Shown here: piece by piece, positions 17,083-24,923 of the stretch
How the letters are laid out: the number at the start of each line of letters is the position of its first letter
How positions within the stretch are numbered: position 1 is the first letter of the stretch
NCBI GenBank assembly: GCA_018004935.1
Contig: JAGNBF010000071.1
Span: 1-40,406 of the forward strand
Direction of reading: 5' to 3'
Length of the DNA: 40,406 nucleotides
DNA from: Chloroflexota bacterium
GTDB taxonomy: Bacteria; Chloroflexota; Anaerolineae; Promineifilales; Promineifilaceae
Position numbers and translations under genes: made by a program
The notes under the pieces: model-generated
What the model was told of the DNA's origin: nothing
Databases searched by the model: none
The model's input: the letters and a program-made list of their open reading frames with translations, nothing else

Positions 17083-17212
17083 AATAGAAACCGGGATTCC
17101 CCCTTCCCGCTGGTAAGGGGGAATCCAATCTACGGGCAAAATGGGGTGCAATAAACCCCATTTTGCCCGTATTAGAAAACTCCCCACCCCTGGAGTGGGG
17201 GAAATCCGGGTA
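17083..17212. repeat. Family F module, copy 4
   Basis: Three successive hairpins: GGATTCCCCCTT / AAGGGGGAATCC, CGGGCAAAATGGGGT / ACCCCATTTTGCCCG (17136-17169 region) and CCCCACCCCTGGAGTGGGG, with the linker TTAGAAAACTCCCCACCCCT as in other copies. Located between the VIT-VWA gene and the thiamine operon. Confidence 0.75.
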
Positions 17213-17266
17213 TGCCATTGCTCTGACCCTTAAGGGTGACTGCTTTCGTTTTGCACAAAACAAGTC

Positions 17267-17272
17267 TATAAT
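17267..17272 (+). promoter_or_regulatory. Candidate -10 box of the thiamine operon
   Basis: A perfect TATAAT about 30 bp upstream of the riboswitch aptamer, in an AT-rich stretch after the repeat module. No good -35 lies at 17 bp; the nearest hexamer-like sequence (TTCGTT) is weak. Confidence 0.4.
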
Positions 17273-17296
17273 TAGCCATATCAATTGTATATAAAC

Positions 17297-17390
17297 CACA
17301 GGGAGCCAGGATCACCTGGCTGAGAGGGCAGTTAATGGTACTGCCGACCTGCGAACCTGATACGGATAATACCGGCGTAGGGATGGAACT
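17297..17390 (+). ncRNA. TPP riboswitch aptamer
   Basis: Thi-box aptamer binding thiamine pyrophosphate. Conserved elements visible: GGGAGCC at 17301, the CTGAGAGGGC pyrimidine-binding core (about 17320-17329), a P3a-like GGCAGTTAATGGTACTGCC arm, and the 3' core GCGAACCTGATACGGATAAT leading to ACCGGCGTAGGGATGG. The terminator that follows and the thiamine genes downstream confirm the assignment. GTAGGGATG (17377-17385) at the 3' side of P1 can pair with CACCCCTAC (17406-17414) of the terminator, giving a plausible antiterminator. Confidence 0.95.
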
Positions 17391-17399
17391 CAGAATTAA

Positions 17400-17431
17400 A
17401 AACGTCACCCCTACAATGGGTGGCGTTTTTT
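17400..17431 (+). terminator. Riboswitch-controlled intrinsic terminator
   Basis: AACGTCACCC / GGGTGGCGTT stem (one G-U pair) with loop CTACAAT, followed by TTTT. Placed directly after the TPP aptamer, its formation when TPP is bound should stop transcription before the thiamine genes. Confidence 0.9.
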
Positions 17432-17476
17432 GGTTCTTGGGGAATTCGGGGGTGGCTAAATGGTGGGGAAACAAAT

Positions 17477-18136
17477 ATGACGGTTCTCATTTTTGCGAAT
17501 GGTGAATGTGATTTGGGGGGATGGTTGCGGCCGCATCTGGAAACAGCCACAGTGCTATTAGCCGCGGATGGGGGAACCTACCACCTGTTGAAGTTGGGTC
17601 TGCGGCCGCACCTTGTTATGGGTGATCTAGATTCACTTGATCCGGCAACGCTGGCGGATCTGGCGCAAACGGGCGTAGACATCCGCCCCCATCCTCGTGA
17701 CAAAGATGAAACCGATTTGGAGTTGTTACTGTTATACGCGGCCGCGACCTACCCCCAGTTGCCCATCCGTATCGTGGGGGGATTTGGGGGGCGGTTAGAC
17801 CAGACCCTGGCCAATATTTTGTTACTGGCACACCCTCAGCTACGCGGCCGCGATATTCAGCTAATGGATAACAGCCACCGCGCCTGGCTTATCCATGACC
17901 AGACCACTATCCAGGGAGAAATAGGTGATACGGTCTCCTTCATCCCCCTGGGGGGTCATGTCCACATCCAACAGACAACGGGTCTCAAATGGTCTTTACA
18001 GGCTGAATGGCTTCATTTTGGCCCGGCGCGAGGCATCAGCAATGTCCTGACCCACCCGGTAGCCACCATTCAGATAAGCGCAGGGGTTCTGTTGTGTATT
18101 CATATCCGACAGGAAGCAGATAGGAGTTATCCATGA
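17477..18136 (+). CDS. thiN: Thiamine pyrophosphokinase
   Basis: A 219-residue enzyme that pyrophosphorylates thiamine to TPP. Family motifs: LLAADGGTYHLLKLGLRPHL (about 27-46), GDLDS at 49-53, KDETDLE at 76-82 and GGRLDQTLANI at 104-114 (catalytic Asp cluster), then a C-terminal beta sandwich with GDTVSFIPLGG and LKWSL. The start at 17477 fits the family N-terminus; an upstream in-frame ATG at 17420 would overlap the riboswitch terminator and is unlikely. It is the first gene after the TPP riboswitch, so it should be repressed when TPP is plentiful. Confidence 0.93.
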   Translation: MTVLIFANGECDLGGWLRPHLETATVLLAADGGTYHLLKLGLRPHLVMGDLDSLDPATLADLAQTGVDIRPHPRDKDETDLELLLLYAAATYPQLPIRIVGGFGGRLDQTLANILLLAHPQLRGRDIQLMDNSHRAWLIHDQTTIQGEIGDTVSFIPLGGHVHIQQTTGLKWSLQAEWLHFGPARGISNVLTHPVATIQISAGVLLCIHIRQEADRSYP

Positions 18137-18234
18137 GCGGGCACTCACCAAATGGAATGAAAATAGTGAGTAGGCGAGTAACGAGTGGCGAGTAAACATT
18201 CACTCACCACTCGCAAACTTGCCACTCGCAACTT
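18137..18234. other. Short spacer with inverted repeat
   Basis: Between thiN and thiB: AGTGAGTAGGCGAGTAACGA..GTGGCGAGT and the facing ACTCACCACTCGC..TTGCCACTCGC form an inverted repeat of low complexity. No gene seen. Confidence 0.55.
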
Positions 18235-18388
18235 ATTTTCGCAGGAGTTCCTCATGGGCCTGCGGCACACCAAGAGGGATGAAAATCTGTAGGACGATTT
18301 TGTAAATCGTCCGGGCGATTTACAAAATCGCCCTACATTTTCGTAGGAGTTCCCCATGGGTCTACGACGCACCAAGAGGGATGAAAAT
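18235..18388. repeat. Two 52-bp family N units flanking a family D palindrome
   Basis: Units 18235-18286 and 18337-18388 both begin ATTTTC and end GGGATGAAAAT. In between lies a family D palindrome (18289-18336). A third 52-bp unit, inverted and next to another family D copy, is at 24806-24857. Within a unit, GCAGG/CCTGC in the first becomes CGTAG/CTACG in the second, so the stem is conserved while the sequence changes. Each unit carries an ATG and reads M-x-L-x-x-TKRDEN in one frame. Confidence 0.85.
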
Positions 18389-18469
18389 AACGCCACCATT
18401 TTTCATTCCTATCCGTGTTTTTTCCTATCCGTGTTTTCACCATCAGTGGCTATTTTCTCAGGAGAAATT

Positions 18470-19510
18470 ATGATGAAAAAACTCATTTACCTGATGAGTA
18501 TACTGTTTATAGCGGGGTGCGATAGTCAAGAACCAACCACCTTGCGTCTGATGACCCATGACAGTTTCGCCATCAGCGAGGCAATAATCCAACAGTTTGA
18601 AGAAGAGCATGATGTTAGCGTAGAAATTTTGCCCTCCGGCGACGCCGGAGCTATGCTCAATCAGGCTATCCTCACCCAGGATGATCCCCTGGCTGACCTG
18701 CTTTTTGGGGTAGACAATACCTTTATGAGCCGGGCGTTGGCCGCCGACTTGTTTGAGACTTATACCTCACCCGCTCTGGTCAACGTCCCTGATGACCTGG
18801 AACTGGACTCCAGCCATCGCCTGACACCGGTGGATTATGGAGATGTGTGTTTGAACTATGACAAAACCTGGTTCGTGGACAATGGGCTGACGGTACCGCA
18901 ATCGCTGGGGGAACTTACGGACCCTCTGTACAAGGGGTTACTAATCGTGGAAAACCCGGCGACATCCAGTCCTGGGCTGGCCTTTTTGCTGGTGACGCTT
19001 GACGTATTTGGGGAAACGGGAGCCTATACCTACCTGGATTATTGGGCCGATTTGCGGGCCAACGAGGTGTTGGTGACGAATGGTTGGGAAGAGGCGTATT
19101 ATGGTGATTTTACGGTGGGGGGTGGCGGTACGCGGCCGCTCGTTGTCTCTTACGCCAGTAGTCCACCGGCTGAGGTCTATTACGCCGAAACCCCACCAGC
19201 AGAAGCTCCCACCGCCAGCATCGTAGCTCCAGGAACTTGTTTCCGACAGGTGGAATTTGTGGGCATCCTCAAGGGCACCGCTAACCAGGCATTGGCGGAG
19301 CAATTTATTGACTTTATACTTAGCGAACCCTTCCAGGCAGATATACCACTCAACATGTTTGTCTTTCCGGCCAATGAGCAGGTTCCCTTACCGGATGTGT
19401 TTAGCCGATGGGCACAGATACCAGAGGAACCGGTGCGGGGGGACGCGGCCGCGCTCGAAGCCAATCGTGAGGTGTGGATAGAAGCGTGGACAGACATCGT
19501 ATTACGTTAA
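18470..19510 (+). CDS. thiB: Thiamine ABC transporter substrate-binding lipoprotein
   Basis: A 346-residue periplasmic-type binding lipoprotein. The start at 18470 has AGGAGA just upstream and gives [17 protein letters not shown], a lipoprotein signal with Cys17 as lipid site; the longer in-frame start at 18356 lies inside a repeat and is rejected. Thiamine-binding features include [17 protein letters not shown], the [26 protein letters not shown] segment, [25 protein letters not shown] and [29 protein letters not shown], all typical of ThiB/TbpA. Its placement after the TPP riboswitch and thiN supports uptake of thiamine. The permease and ATPase genes (thiP, thiQ) are not here. A 333-bp repeat-filled gap separates it from thiN, so it may have its own promoter. 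Confidence 0.9.
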   Translation: MMKKLIYLMSILFIAGCDSQEPTTLRLMTHDSFAISEAIIQQFEEEHDVSVEILPSGDAGAMLNQAILTQDDPLADLLFGVDNTFMSRALAADLFETYTSPALVNVPDDLELDSSHRLTPVDYGDVCLNYDKTWFVDNGLTVPQSLGELTDPLYKGLLIVENPATSSPGLAFLLVTLDVFGETGAYTYLDYWADLRANEVLVTNGWEEAYYGDFTVGGGGTRPLVVSYASSPPAEVYYAETPPAEAPTASIVAPGTCFRQVEFVGILKGTANQALAEQFIDFILSEPFQADIPLNMFVFPANEQVPLPDVFSRWAQIPEEPVRGDAAALEANREVWIEAWTDIVLR

Positions 19511-19526
19511 AATTAGGGAAGGATCC

Positions 19527-20108
19527 ATGTCTCGTTTTCCTGTTTTCACCTTACAGTTACCCTCCTGGGTTGAAACCTTTTTACCTGACCCGGAACAAGT
19601 TTACCCTACCGTTGAGGCGCGGATGCGTCTGGTCATTGCCTTATCCCGCCAGAATGTGATCCAGGGTACAGGTGGGCCATTTGGCGCGGGCATCTTTAAC
19701 CTGGACACCGGTCAATTGTTGGCTCCAGGCATTAACCTGGTCATACCAACACATAGCTCCGTTGCCCATGCCGAAATGGTCGCGTTTATGATCGCTCAAC
19801 AAGTGTTAGGCACGTTTGATTTGGGGGGAACAGGATTACCCCCTTTTGAAATTGTCGCCAGCACCGAACCATGTGCCATGTGTTTTGGAGCAGTTCCCTG
19901 GTCAGGGGTGAAATCTTTGGTTTGTGGAGCACGTGGCGAGGATGCCGAAGCGGTGGGTTTTGATGAAGGGCCTAAAGTGGCAACCTGGTGGCAGGAATTA
20001 GAGAAGCGGCATATTGGTGTGACACGGGATGTTTTGCGTGAGGACGCGGCCGCGATTTTGTCTCTCTACGCCCAAAATGGCCATATTTACAATGCACGCC
20101 AGGGTTAA
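19527..20108 (+). CDS. Nucleoside/base deaminase-fold enzyme in the thiamine cluster
   Basis: A 193-residue zinc-dependent deaminase of the CMP/dCMP and guanine deaminase superfamily. The zinc site is complete: H81-A82-E83 (VAHAEM) and C116/C119 (PCAMC), with GPFGAGIFN near 50-58 as usual upstream strand. Closest in layout to guanine deaminase or tRNA adenosine deaminase-like proteins, but longer at the N-terminus. It begins 16 bp after thiB with GGGAAGGATCC before the ATG, so it is almost surely co-transcribed. A role in pyrimidine or thiamine-breakdown salvage is suggested by context only; ordinary guanine or cytosine deamination is the alternative. Confidence 0.85.
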   Translation: MSRFPVFTLQLPSWVETFLPDPEQVYPTVEARMRLVIALSRQNVIQGTGGPFGAGIFNLDTGQLLAPGINLVIPTHSSVAHAEMVAFMIAQQVLGTFDLGGTGLPPFEIVASTEPCAMCFGAVPWSGVKSLVCGARGEDAEAVGFDEGPKVATWWQELEKRHIGVTRDVLREDAAAILSLYAQNGHIYNARQG

Positions 20109-20151
20109 GACTGTAGGTTGGGAGTTTCCGGTTGACTCTGTAAGGAATGAG

Positions 20152-20226
20152 AACGTAAGCGTTCAGTTATCCCGCCCGGTCGTAAACGACCGGGCGGGTC
20201 TGGCGGATGAATTTACACGACTGAAC
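20152..20226. repeat. Nested hairpin after the deaminase gene
   Basis: A perfect 12-bp stem CCCGCCCGGTCG / CGACCGGGCGGG with a TAAA loop (20171-20198) lies inside a wider pairing CGTTCAGT / ACTGAACG. It begins about 45 bp after the stop codon and could act as a 3' stabiliser; there is no T-run for a standard terminator. Confidence 0.7.
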
Positions 20227-20243
20227 GGTTACATGAGAACTAA

Positions 20244-20304
20244 ATAACTTATTCGCTGGGAGGGGCACGGTCAGGAGACGGGCCACAGAAAAACGGGAAG
20301 TTAT
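20244..20304. repeat. Family C element, copy 1 (uninterrupted site)
   Basis: Terminal ATAACTT (20244-20250) and AAGTTAT (20298-20304) enclose GGGGCACGGTCAGGAGACGG. The left edge GAGAACTAAATAACTTATTCG is the empty counterpart of the site at 37460-37600 where the 111-bp element has inserted. Confidence 0.8.
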
Positions 20305-20338
20305 TCTTGGACAATTACTAAGGGTTTGTAAAAATATA

Positions 20339-20449
20339 GGGTCTTTGGGAATTCAGGGGGTTGACACTAGATGTACGGGCGGGCCTTGTGCCTGCCCAGT
20401 GGGGGGCAACCACAAGGGTTGCCCGTACCCCACGAAACCCCAAAGAACC
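20339..20449. mobile_element. 111-bp MITE (family B), copy 1
   Basis: Ends GGGTCTTTGGG and CCCAAAGAACC are 11-bp terminal inverted repeats with one mismatch. It is bracketed by the perfect 8-bp direct repeat AAAATATA (20331-20338 and 20450-20457). The interior consists of two hairpins, GGGCGGGCCTTGTGCCTGCCC-type and GGGCAACC/GGTTGCCC. It is inserted within the AAAATATAACTTCCCGG leader of a family A element, whose intact version is at 11166-11180. It is non-coding, so must be moved by a transposase in trans. Confidence 0.92.
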
Positions 20450-20469
20450 AAAATATAACTTCCCGGTTT

Positions 20470-20503
20470 AGACCTGACAGGTTTCCGAAAACCTGTCAGG
20501 TCT
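20470..20503. repeat. Family A palindrome, copy 4
   Basis: Perfect AGACCTGACAGGTTT / AAACCTGTCAGGTCT stem with CCGA loop. It is followed within 10 bp by the stop codon of the cyclase gene, as copy 2 is by the end of the DUF2283 gene. Confidence 0.9.
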
Positions 20504-20512
20504 CGACGGAAC

Positions 20513-23500
20513 TTAATCTTTTACAGGCACTAAGTAGGTGTCTAACACCTGTAACCTCTGTTGATAATTGACCGAAGGAGCATGTTGGAGAAGCTGACGG
20601 TAAAGCGCGGCCGCGTTTTCGGCCATTTGTCGCTCTCCCCCTATTTGCCACAAAAGATCATAAAGACGAGCCTGCTGGGCTGGCTCGGTAAATTCCTGAC
20701 ATAATTGGGTAAGTTGGGCCAGGGCGAGAGTGGGTTGGTTTGCGGCCGCGAGCAATCGCGCCGCCAATACTTTCCCCTGGAACAAACTCTCCTGGTCATT
20801 TATTTCCCCGGCAATCGTCATTCCTTCCTCATTCAAAAGCAACGCTTCAGCCAGCTCATCCAGGGCCAACAACGCTTCCGCTTTCTCAATCAGTTGCCAG
20901 GCCAGGTAATATTTCGCCCCCAACTGACGGCACAAAGGAATCGCCTGGTCATAATAAGGCAACGCCCCCTCAATATCTCCCTGCTCCCGGTGCAACTGCC
21001 CCAAATTTCCCAGGCGAATGGCCTGCCCCCGCCGATTCCCCGCTTCCCGGTCCAACCGCAACGCCTGCTGAAAAACATGGAGCGCCTGCTCATATTCTCC
21101 GCGTTGCGAATGTATCAGCCCCATATTACTCAAATTGGCGGCAATACCCGTTTTGCGCCCCAGTTCCCGGTCAATGAATAACGCCTGCCGGTAACAGGCC
21201 AAAGCCTGCTCATAATTACCCAATTTACGGTACGCACTGCCCATATTACCCAACCGAATAGCCATCCCCCGTTTATGCCCAATTTCCTGGTTTACTTGCA
21301 AAGCCTGCCGGTAATAACTCAAGGCCTGTTCATACTGCCCCTGATACCAGTATACGTTGCCCATGTTACCACTATAAACAGCCACCGAAAGCCGATCCCC
21401 CACTTCCTGACTGATATGCCAGGCCTCCCGATAACAGGCAAGGGCACGGTCATAAGCCCCTTGGGCCTCATAGACAATCGCCATACTGCCCAGATTGCGG
21501 GCAATGGATGAAGACTCGTGGGCCAGGCGACTAAAATGCAACGCCTGTTCGTGGTGAAGCAACGCTGGCTCATATTCTCCCCGGTTACGGTAGATAACAC
21601 CGAGCTGGTTCAGCGAATGAGCAATGCCCCGCCCATCCCCCATTTCTTGATAGAGGGTTAGCGCTTGTTGCTGATAAATAAGCGCCTGCTTGTTATCACC
21701 CCGCCGCTGGAGCAGGTTGCTGAGCGCTGTTTGGGCCTCCGCCTGATGCACGCGGGAATGGGCTTGTATGGATAGGTGATGGGCAGTAGTAAAGGCGGAT
21801 TCGGCTTCAGGCCAGCGGCCGGTAAGTAAATGAATTTCCCCCTTGTGGAGCAGAATGGTGAGCAGGTGGAGCAGGTTGTTGTCAGCGCCAGCACCCCCGG
21901 ATTCACTGGATTGGAGAAGCAAGATGAGCCGGTCATAATAATCCAGGGCGGCTTCATTTTGGTATGCTTCACGGGCAAAATCGGCGGCCTGTTCCAGGTA
22001 TTGTGTGGCTTTGTCTATGACACTGGCCTGCTCGTAATGGTAAGCCAGCAGACCCAGGTGGGGGGTCAGATCATGCCTGTAAAGGGTTTCGAGGGCCTGG
22101 GCGGCTAATTGGTGCAGAGCGCGGCGGCGGGTACGGAGTTGCATCTCATAAGCGGCTTCGCGCAAAAGAGTGTGTTTGAAGAGGTAACGAAGTTGGTTGA
22201 GTGAGGACCAGATGGCGGCCTGTTCCGCGGCCGCGATACGTTCCATAACCCCTGGCTCTTGTTCCAACATCGCTACCAGCAATTGCACTTCAAACTCCCG
22301 CCCTAACACCGAGGCCGTCTGCACCACCTGTTTCACTTCTGCCGACAAACGATCCAGGCGGGCAATGAGCAAGGTACGGACATCCGTAGGCAGAGCCGTT
22401 TCCGGCAAAGCAGTCATTACACCTACTCGGCCATCAGCCTGCCGGATCAGGCTTCCCTGCTCCTGTAGGTAAAGCAAAATTTGTTCGGCAAAAAACGGGT
22501 TGCCTTCGGCTCGTTCCACCAATAACTGCACAAGGGAGGGCGCGGCCGCGCTCCCTGTCACCGTATAGGCCAATTCTGCCAACGCCTCCCGGTTCAGTGG
22601 CAATAACTCCAACACCTGATACTCCAACGCCTGGATCGGCTCCTCCTGGCCAGGGCGCATGGTGATAAGAAGGGCAAAGGGGTATGCCTCCACATTGCGG
22701 AGCAGGTGAGGCAAAAAGTGGCTAGATTCAGGGTCTAGCCAGTGACCGTCCTCTAACTGAATGACCAGTGGATGATGCAGGCTTTCGGCTTTAATAAACG
22801 TTTTGAGCGCGTCCAGGGTATTCTCAAACCGGTTTTCGGGAGTGATGGCGGCATAGAGAGAATTGGGCCAGTAAAGGTCAACCAGAGCGGCAATAAAGGC
22901 GCGGCCGCGTTCTAACTCCTGGCGCAGATCGGAGTCGGTTGCGGCCGCGATCAGTTCATCATATTTTTGGTGGAAACGTCGCCCATTCTCTGCCCCATCT
23001 ACACCAGCAACCTGACCCAAATAACCATCCAGAAAATACCGCCACGGATTAAAGGGGTGGTGCAAAATTTGATCCGTCTGGCAACGCGCCCAGGTGATTC
23101 CTAGATTCTTAACCACCGGATGGTGGCGTAAAGCATAAGTAAGACGACTTTTGCCAATACCCGCTTCACCCCGAACCACCATCACTCCGGCATTACGTCC
23201 TTCCCTCAGGGGATGCAAGAAAGAAAGCAGGTGATTTAATTCCGCTTGCCGCCCGGCTAAAGGTGCCTGGTACAACTCTGAAGGGCGGAAGTTATGCAGG
23301 CCCACCAGAGCATAAACCGTTTGCCGCTCACTAAACCCTTTAAATATTAAAGCCTCCTGACGCACCACCGTAAACTGACGTTGGACACGCTGGGCAGTGG
23401 CTTCATCTAGCCAGATACTTCCCCAGGGAGCGGCGGTCATCAGGCGGGCGGCCAGGTTCACCCCTTGCCCGTAACAACTATAATCCTGGCGCAAGGTGGA

Positions 23501-24580
23501 GCCTACCAGCCCGGCATACATGAACCGGTAGGTAATGCCAATACGTAAGATTTCCGCACTGGCTTCATTTAAGGCCAGGCTGAAATTTAGCGCCCGTTCA
23601 ATATCATTTTCATAACTGCTGGGCATGCCCCAATAAAACAAGATAGTGCACCCCTTATCACCAAAATCTACCTGACTCAGATAACCCCCATATTGCCGTT
23701 GCAGATTAAACAACAGGCGGATGAACGTTGTGAGACGTGGGGAATCGGGCCAGGTTTGCAGGTTGATGAAGAGGGTAAGAACGTGTCGGAACTCCCCCTG
23801 GATGGTTTGTTGGTGAATATGATGGGGCAAAAAATCGGTGAGCAGGGCTGGGTCAGAGTACGCTTGGGGCAAGGCATGGCGGGGTGGAAGGGGCGCATGA
23901 ACCTGATCCAGGCGGAAGAAGGAGGCAATGGCGCTGGTTGTAATGACTTGGCCTAACCGATGGACCAGTTCCGGCGTGAGGAGAAGCTCGCCGGGTTGGG
24001 CCTGTTTCTCCGCGGCCGCGCACCCTTCAATGGCGCTCCCCCGAAAGTAATAAACCGTCCGTGTAGCCGAGGCTGGCCCAGCCTCAGCGGCGACAATGCC
24101 CCATTCCACTTCACCATCAGCCAGCCCTAATTTCACGGCAAAGGGAAAATCACCAAATGGGGTGGAGCGCAGGGGATGGGCCTGCATTTGTTGTTGGATA
24201 TGGAGCGCGGCCGCCAACGCTGAGGGCAAAAAGTGGGCTTCCTGAGTCTGCGGCCGCGTATCGGCACTGGTAGGGAAAATGGCGGTAAAGGCATCACCGG
24301 CAAAACCCGTGATAAAGCCATTGTAGGCGTAAACAGCTTCTACAAGGGGGGTAAAGATGGCCTGCATCACATCAGCCAGGGTTTCGGCGGCTTCGGGACC
24401 AAAACGCATAAACGCTTCGCTCACGGTGGTAAAGCCAGAGATGTCTACAAAGAGGGCGTTGGCGGGTATGCGGCCGCTAAACTGCCCAGCGGCATAATGA
24501 CGCAGGATAAAATCAGGCAATAATTGCGGCATATCCTGTATTGTAACAAGGGGAGTGGGGCCTGTTAAGGGGAAAGGCAT
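20513..24580 (-). CDS. Class III cyclase-AAA ATPase-TPR signalling protein
   Basis: A 1355-residue cytoplasmic protein. An N-terminal class III nucleotide cyclase domain (about 40-225) keeps both metal-binding Asp residues, D46 in LFVDISGFT and D96 in FAGDAFTAIF. A second cyclase-like domain (about 262-425) has FINL in place of the first Asp motif and so is probably regulatory. An AAA_16-type ATPase follows, with Walker A GEAGIGKS at 471-478 and Walker B VIQLED at 606-611. From about 900 to 1340 run at least ten TPR repeats (YEQALxxYRQAL type). This is the layout of adenylate/guanylate cyclase-AAA-TPR proteins common in Chloroflexota and Actinobacteria, likely protein-binding signal integrators. 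A second possible start is the ATG at 24532. The C-terminus LVPVKD and stop come from family A repeat sequence. Confidence 0.88.
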   Translation of the reverse strand: MPFPLTGPTPLVTIQDMPQLLPDFILRHYAAGQFSGRIPANALFVDISGFTTVSEAFMRFGPEAAETLADVMQAIFTPLVEAVYAYNGFITGFAGDAFTAIFPTSADTRPQTQEAHFLPSALAAALHIQQQMQAHPLRSTPFGDFPFAVKLGLADGEVEWGIVAAEAGPASATRTVYYFRGSAIEGCAAAEKQAQPGELLLTPELVHRLGQVITTSAIASFFRLDQVHAPLPPRHALPQAYSDPALLTDFLPHHIHQQTIQGEFRHVLTLFINLQTWPDSPRLTTFIRLLFNLQRQYGGYLSQVDFGDKGCTILFYWGMPSSYENDIERALNFSLALNEASAEILRIGITYRFMYAGLVGSTLRQDYSCYGQGVNLAARLMTAAPWGSIWLDEATAQRVQRQFTVVRQEALIFKGFSERQTVYALVGLHNFRPSELYQAPLAGRQAELNHLLSFLHPLREGRNAGVMVVRGEAGIGKSRLTYALRHHPVVKNLGITWARCQTDQILHHPFNPWRYFLDGYLGQVAGVDGAENGRRFHQKYDELIAAATDSDLRQELERGRAFIAALVDLYWPNSLYAAITPENRFENTLDALKTFIKAESLHHPLVIQLEDGHWLDPESSHFLPHLLRNVEAYPFALLITMRPGQEEPIQALEYQVLELLPLNREALAELAYTVTGSAAAPSLVQLLVERAEGNPFFAEQILLYLQEQGSLIRQADGRVGVMTALPETALPTDVRTLLIARLDRLSAEVKQVVQTASVLGREFEVQLLVAMLEQEPGVMERIAAAEQAAIWSSLNQLRYLFKHTLLREAAYEMQLRTRRRALHQLAAQALETLYRHDLTPHLGLLAYHYEQASVIDKATQYLEQAADFAREAYQNEAALDYYDRLILLLQSSESGGAGADNNLLHLLTILLHKGEIHLLTGRWPEAESAFTTAHHLSIQAHSRVHQAEAQTALSNLLQRRGDNKQALIYQQQALTLYQEMGDGRGIAHSLNQLGVIYRNRGEYEPALLHHEQALHFSRLAHESSSIARNLGSMAIVYEAQGAYDRALACYREAWHISQEVGDRLSVAVYSGNMGNVYWYQGQYEQALSYYRQALQVNQEIGHKRGMAIRLGNMGSAYRKLGNYEQALACYRQALFIDRELGRKTGIAANLSNMGLIHSQRGEYEQALHVFQQALRLDREAGNRRGQAIRLGNLGQLHREQGDIEGALPYYDQAIPLCRQLGAKYYLAWQLIEKAEALLALDELAEALLLNEEGMTIAGEINDQESLFQGKVLAARLLAAANQPTLALAQLTQLCQEFTEPAQQARLYDLLWQIGGERQMAENAAALYRQLLQHAPSVNYQQRLQVLDTYLVPVKD

Positions 24581-24676
24581 CAGCGCGATTGTCTACGCAC
24601 CAAAATGAACCCATCTCCCTAACAATTTTCGGCGTGGTTCAAAAGTTGGCAAACTGTGCTTAGTGAGCGTCTAAAA

Positions 24677-24728
24677 ATAACTTGGGTGGCGCAATCAGGA
24701 GACCGGCCACAGCCAATGTTCAAGTTAT
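24677..24728. repeat. Family C element, copy 2
   Basis: ATAACTT..AAGTTAT ends around GGGTGGCGCAATCAGGAGAC and CGGCCACAGCCAATGTT. About 52 bp. Confidence 0.75.
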
Positions 24729-24752
24729 TTAATCGTCAGTGCTTAACATTTT

Positions 24753-24857
24753 GTAGGGCGATTTAAAAAATCGCCCAGTGGACGATTTACAAAATCGTCC
24801 TACAGATTTTCATCCCTCTTGGTGTGCCAAAGGCACATGGGGAACTCTTGAGAAAAC
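24753..24857. repeat. Family D palindrome plus inverted 52-bp family N unit
   Basis: 24753-24803 is GTAGGGCGATTT..AAATCGTCCTAC. It is followed after AG by the family N unit 24806-24857 (ATTTTCATCCCTCTTGG..GAGAAAAC), in the same relative order as the cluster at 18289-18388 read from the other strand. Confidence 0.8.
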
Positions 24858-24923
24858 GGCAAACACCAGGAGCAAACCAAACTGAGAATTGCTGGAGAGA
24901 AGTTCAACTTTTTGACTAAACGA

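Larger units (their letters stand above)
24581..24923. other. 343-bp gene-free repeat region
   Basis: Made of family H (24631-24662), family C copy 2 (24677-24728), family D (24753-24803) and the third 52-bp family N unit (24806-24857), then GGCAAACACCAGGAGCAAAC, also found near 35905. No gene or clear promoter. Confidence 0.75.

Noticed and set aside
18356-18469. N-terminal extension of thiB from an upstream ATG
   Set aside because: The ATG lies in a repeat unit, and the internal start has a good ribosome site and a perfect lipoprotein signal.
20371-20571. Short open frame MYGRALCLPSGGQPQGLPVP that recurs elsewhere
   Set aside because: It is the translation of the 111-bp MITE; it lacks start signals, and the frame is not kept open in all copies.
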